Source: Closterium sp. NIES-65 (lineage: Eukaryota; Streptophyta; Zygnematophyceae; Desmidiales; Closteriaceae). Taken from it: 64,000 nt of DNA. The stretch spans positions 248,001 through 312,000 of the forward strand of contig CANXME010002134.1 in NCBI GenBank assembly GCA_948144175.1. Direction: 5' to 3'. The translations under genes and the position numbers were made by a program. A model generated the notes under the pieces. That model was given only the letters and a program-made list of their open reading frames with translations, did not search any database and had not been told where the DNA came from. This document shows, piece after piece, positions 63,141 through 64,000 of the stretch (positions are counted from its first letter, which is position 1; each line of letters begins with the position of its first letter).

Positions 63141-64000
63141 ATGGACAACAGCACTGTAGGTATTTCCGAACCCCCATCAGTTGCGGAAAGCCCGCTTGTG
63201 AACGCATCGACGCAGCAGCAAAACGCTTCCACGTTTGCGCCTGTTCCTGAAGCAGTTCCCTCTGTCACTGATGCTCCTCCTGAAGCCACGACTGCAGCAG
63301 CTGCTGCAGCAATAACTGTAGCAGGGACGGACGCTACAACTGTTCCCGCGAAAATGGCTGAGCCAGACGCTAAAACCGAATCTGAAGTTGCAGTTGGCGG
63401 CGAAACTAACTCTGGTGCTGGCAATGAAACTAAGTGTGGCGGTGATGCTAAGGTCGATGCTAGTACTCTAGCTGGCCTAGTAGAGCAAGACGCGGTTAGT
63501 ACTGGAGAGAAGACCGATGCCGGAAATAACACCGATACGGCTGCTGTTAAAGCGGATGCTCCGCCAAAGACCGATGCGGCTGCTGTTGCGGATAAAGCTG
63601 ACGACAACTTAAACCCCGATAAGGCGGGTGATATTGAGCCTCAGGCTGAGGTTGACGCTGCAGTCGCTGACGATCCATGGGCTGTAGACATTGAACCATC
63701 CGCTGCAACCGTCGAACCGCCCGCTACATCTGTCCCACCAGCCGCTACACAGGGCGTGGATGACGGGGAGGGCGAAAAGGATGGGGAAGAAGGGGACGTG
63801 GATATCATGGATGTAGATGGCAGTGCGCCGGTTGCTGGAGGTGGTGCGTCGCTTGCCGGAGGTGGTGCTTCGATGATACAAGGGAATAAGGATGCTCCTC
63901 CTCCTGCTGGTGCTGTGTTATTGGGCCGTCTCGTTCGGAAGAGCTTCGGCGGCGTGCCGTACCTTGGGAGAGTGTTTCATTACGACCGCGACGAGAATTG
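63141..64000 (+). CDS. Partial host gene: acidic Ala/Asp-rich protein with a possible C-terminal Tudor-like start
   Basis: An open frame of 286 codons from ATG 63141 runs off the window edge with no stop. The start codon has G at -3 and G at +4, a good eukaryotic context. Residues 1-255 are low-complexity and probably disordered, rich in Ala, Asp, Glu, Pro and Thr, with repeated KTDAA-like phrases and an acidic patch near residues 211-228. From about residue 259, LLGRLVRKSFGGVPYLGRVF and HYDRDEN resemble the opening of plant chromatin-protein modules of the form GRxVxKxFGxxxYxGxVxxYD, which would suit a nuclear chromatin reader. That resemblance is from memory and weak. Codon use is unlike the neighbouring transposons, with many GCT and GAT. 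No intron is evident in the visible part. Confidence 0.6.
   Translation, partial: MDNSTVGISEPPSVAESPLVNASTQQQNASTFAPVPEAVPSVTDAPPEATTAAAAAAITVAGTDATTVPAKMAEPDAKTESEVAVGGETNSGAGNETKCGGDAKVDASTLAGLVEQDAVSTGEKTDAGNNTDTAAVKADAPPKTDAAAVADKADDNLNPDKAGDIEPQAEVDAAVADDPWAVDIEPSAATVEPPATSVPPAATQGVDDGEGEKDGEEGDVDIMDVDGSAPVAGGGASLAGGGASMIQGNKDAPPPAGAVLLGRLVRKSFGGVPYLGRVFHYDRDEN

Noticed and set aside
63125-63881. Two minus-strand open frames over the host gene
   Set aside because: Antisense shadows of the Ala/Asp-rich reading frame that runs from 63141 to the window end.

Overview
This window looks like nuclear DNA from a eukaryote of the green-plant lineage. The reasons are short-LTR Ty1/copia elements primed by initiator-Met tRNA, a chromodomain-bearing Ty3/gypsy element, and a Mutator-like (MULE) transposon whose transposase has a spliceosomal intron. 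The GC-rich copia proteins and long polyglutamine tracts would suit a charophyte alga or a bryophyte, but the species cannot be fixed from sequence alone. About 95% of the window is transposable elements. Only one convincing host gene is present, and it is cut by the right edge. There are no tRNA or rRNA genes, CRISPR arrays or bacterial-type operons.

Layout. (1) 1-3190: a decayed, truncated copia element on +. (2) 3191-3912: low-copy sequence with no recognised gene. (3) 3913-17165: an old + strand short-LTR copia (element I) arranged as a partly deleted LTR tandem. It carries a complete minus-strand copia (element A, 4699-10360, target duplication CACGC) in its leader and a 388-bp solo LTR (15845-16232, CTCAC) in its RNase H region. 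(4) 17166-17493: low-copy sequence. (5) 17494-56515: one Ty3/gypsy element (target duplication GTTTA) blown up to 39 kb by nested insertions. These are non-autonomous element E in its 5' LTR; copia F (19891-26657, TTTTT) in gag, with a solo LTR inside F's own 3' LTR; copia B (28563-32818) directly in front of the reverse-transcriptase YLDD box; and copias C (34812-41453, CGACC) and D (41490-56067, GACAT) in the chromodomain. D in turn contains copia G (46055-53413), which contains a 488-bp hAT-like MITE, and non-autonomous element H (54348-55833, GCGGT). (6) 56592-62704: a complete MULE with 223-bp terminal inverted repeats, a perfect 9-bp target duplication (ATATTTGAA), a two-exon transposase, and a 1-kb array of 71-bp palindrome-rich repeats. 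(7) 63141-64000: the start of a host gene for an acidic protein ending, at the window edge, in what may be a Tudor-like module.

How the parts relate. The elements with 109-144 bp LTRs (A, B, E, G, H, I) look like one lineage. They share LTR termini, an initiator-Met primer site and a stem-loop with a four-base loop just beyond that site; most also share a polypurine tract and a 3' untranslated box. E and H encode no recognisable protein but keep these cis signals, and H has identical LTRs, so they are probably moved by proteins of A/G-type relatives. Most nonsense codons in the older copies are TAG at positions where relatives have Gln or Trp, which points to C-to-T decay at CpA.
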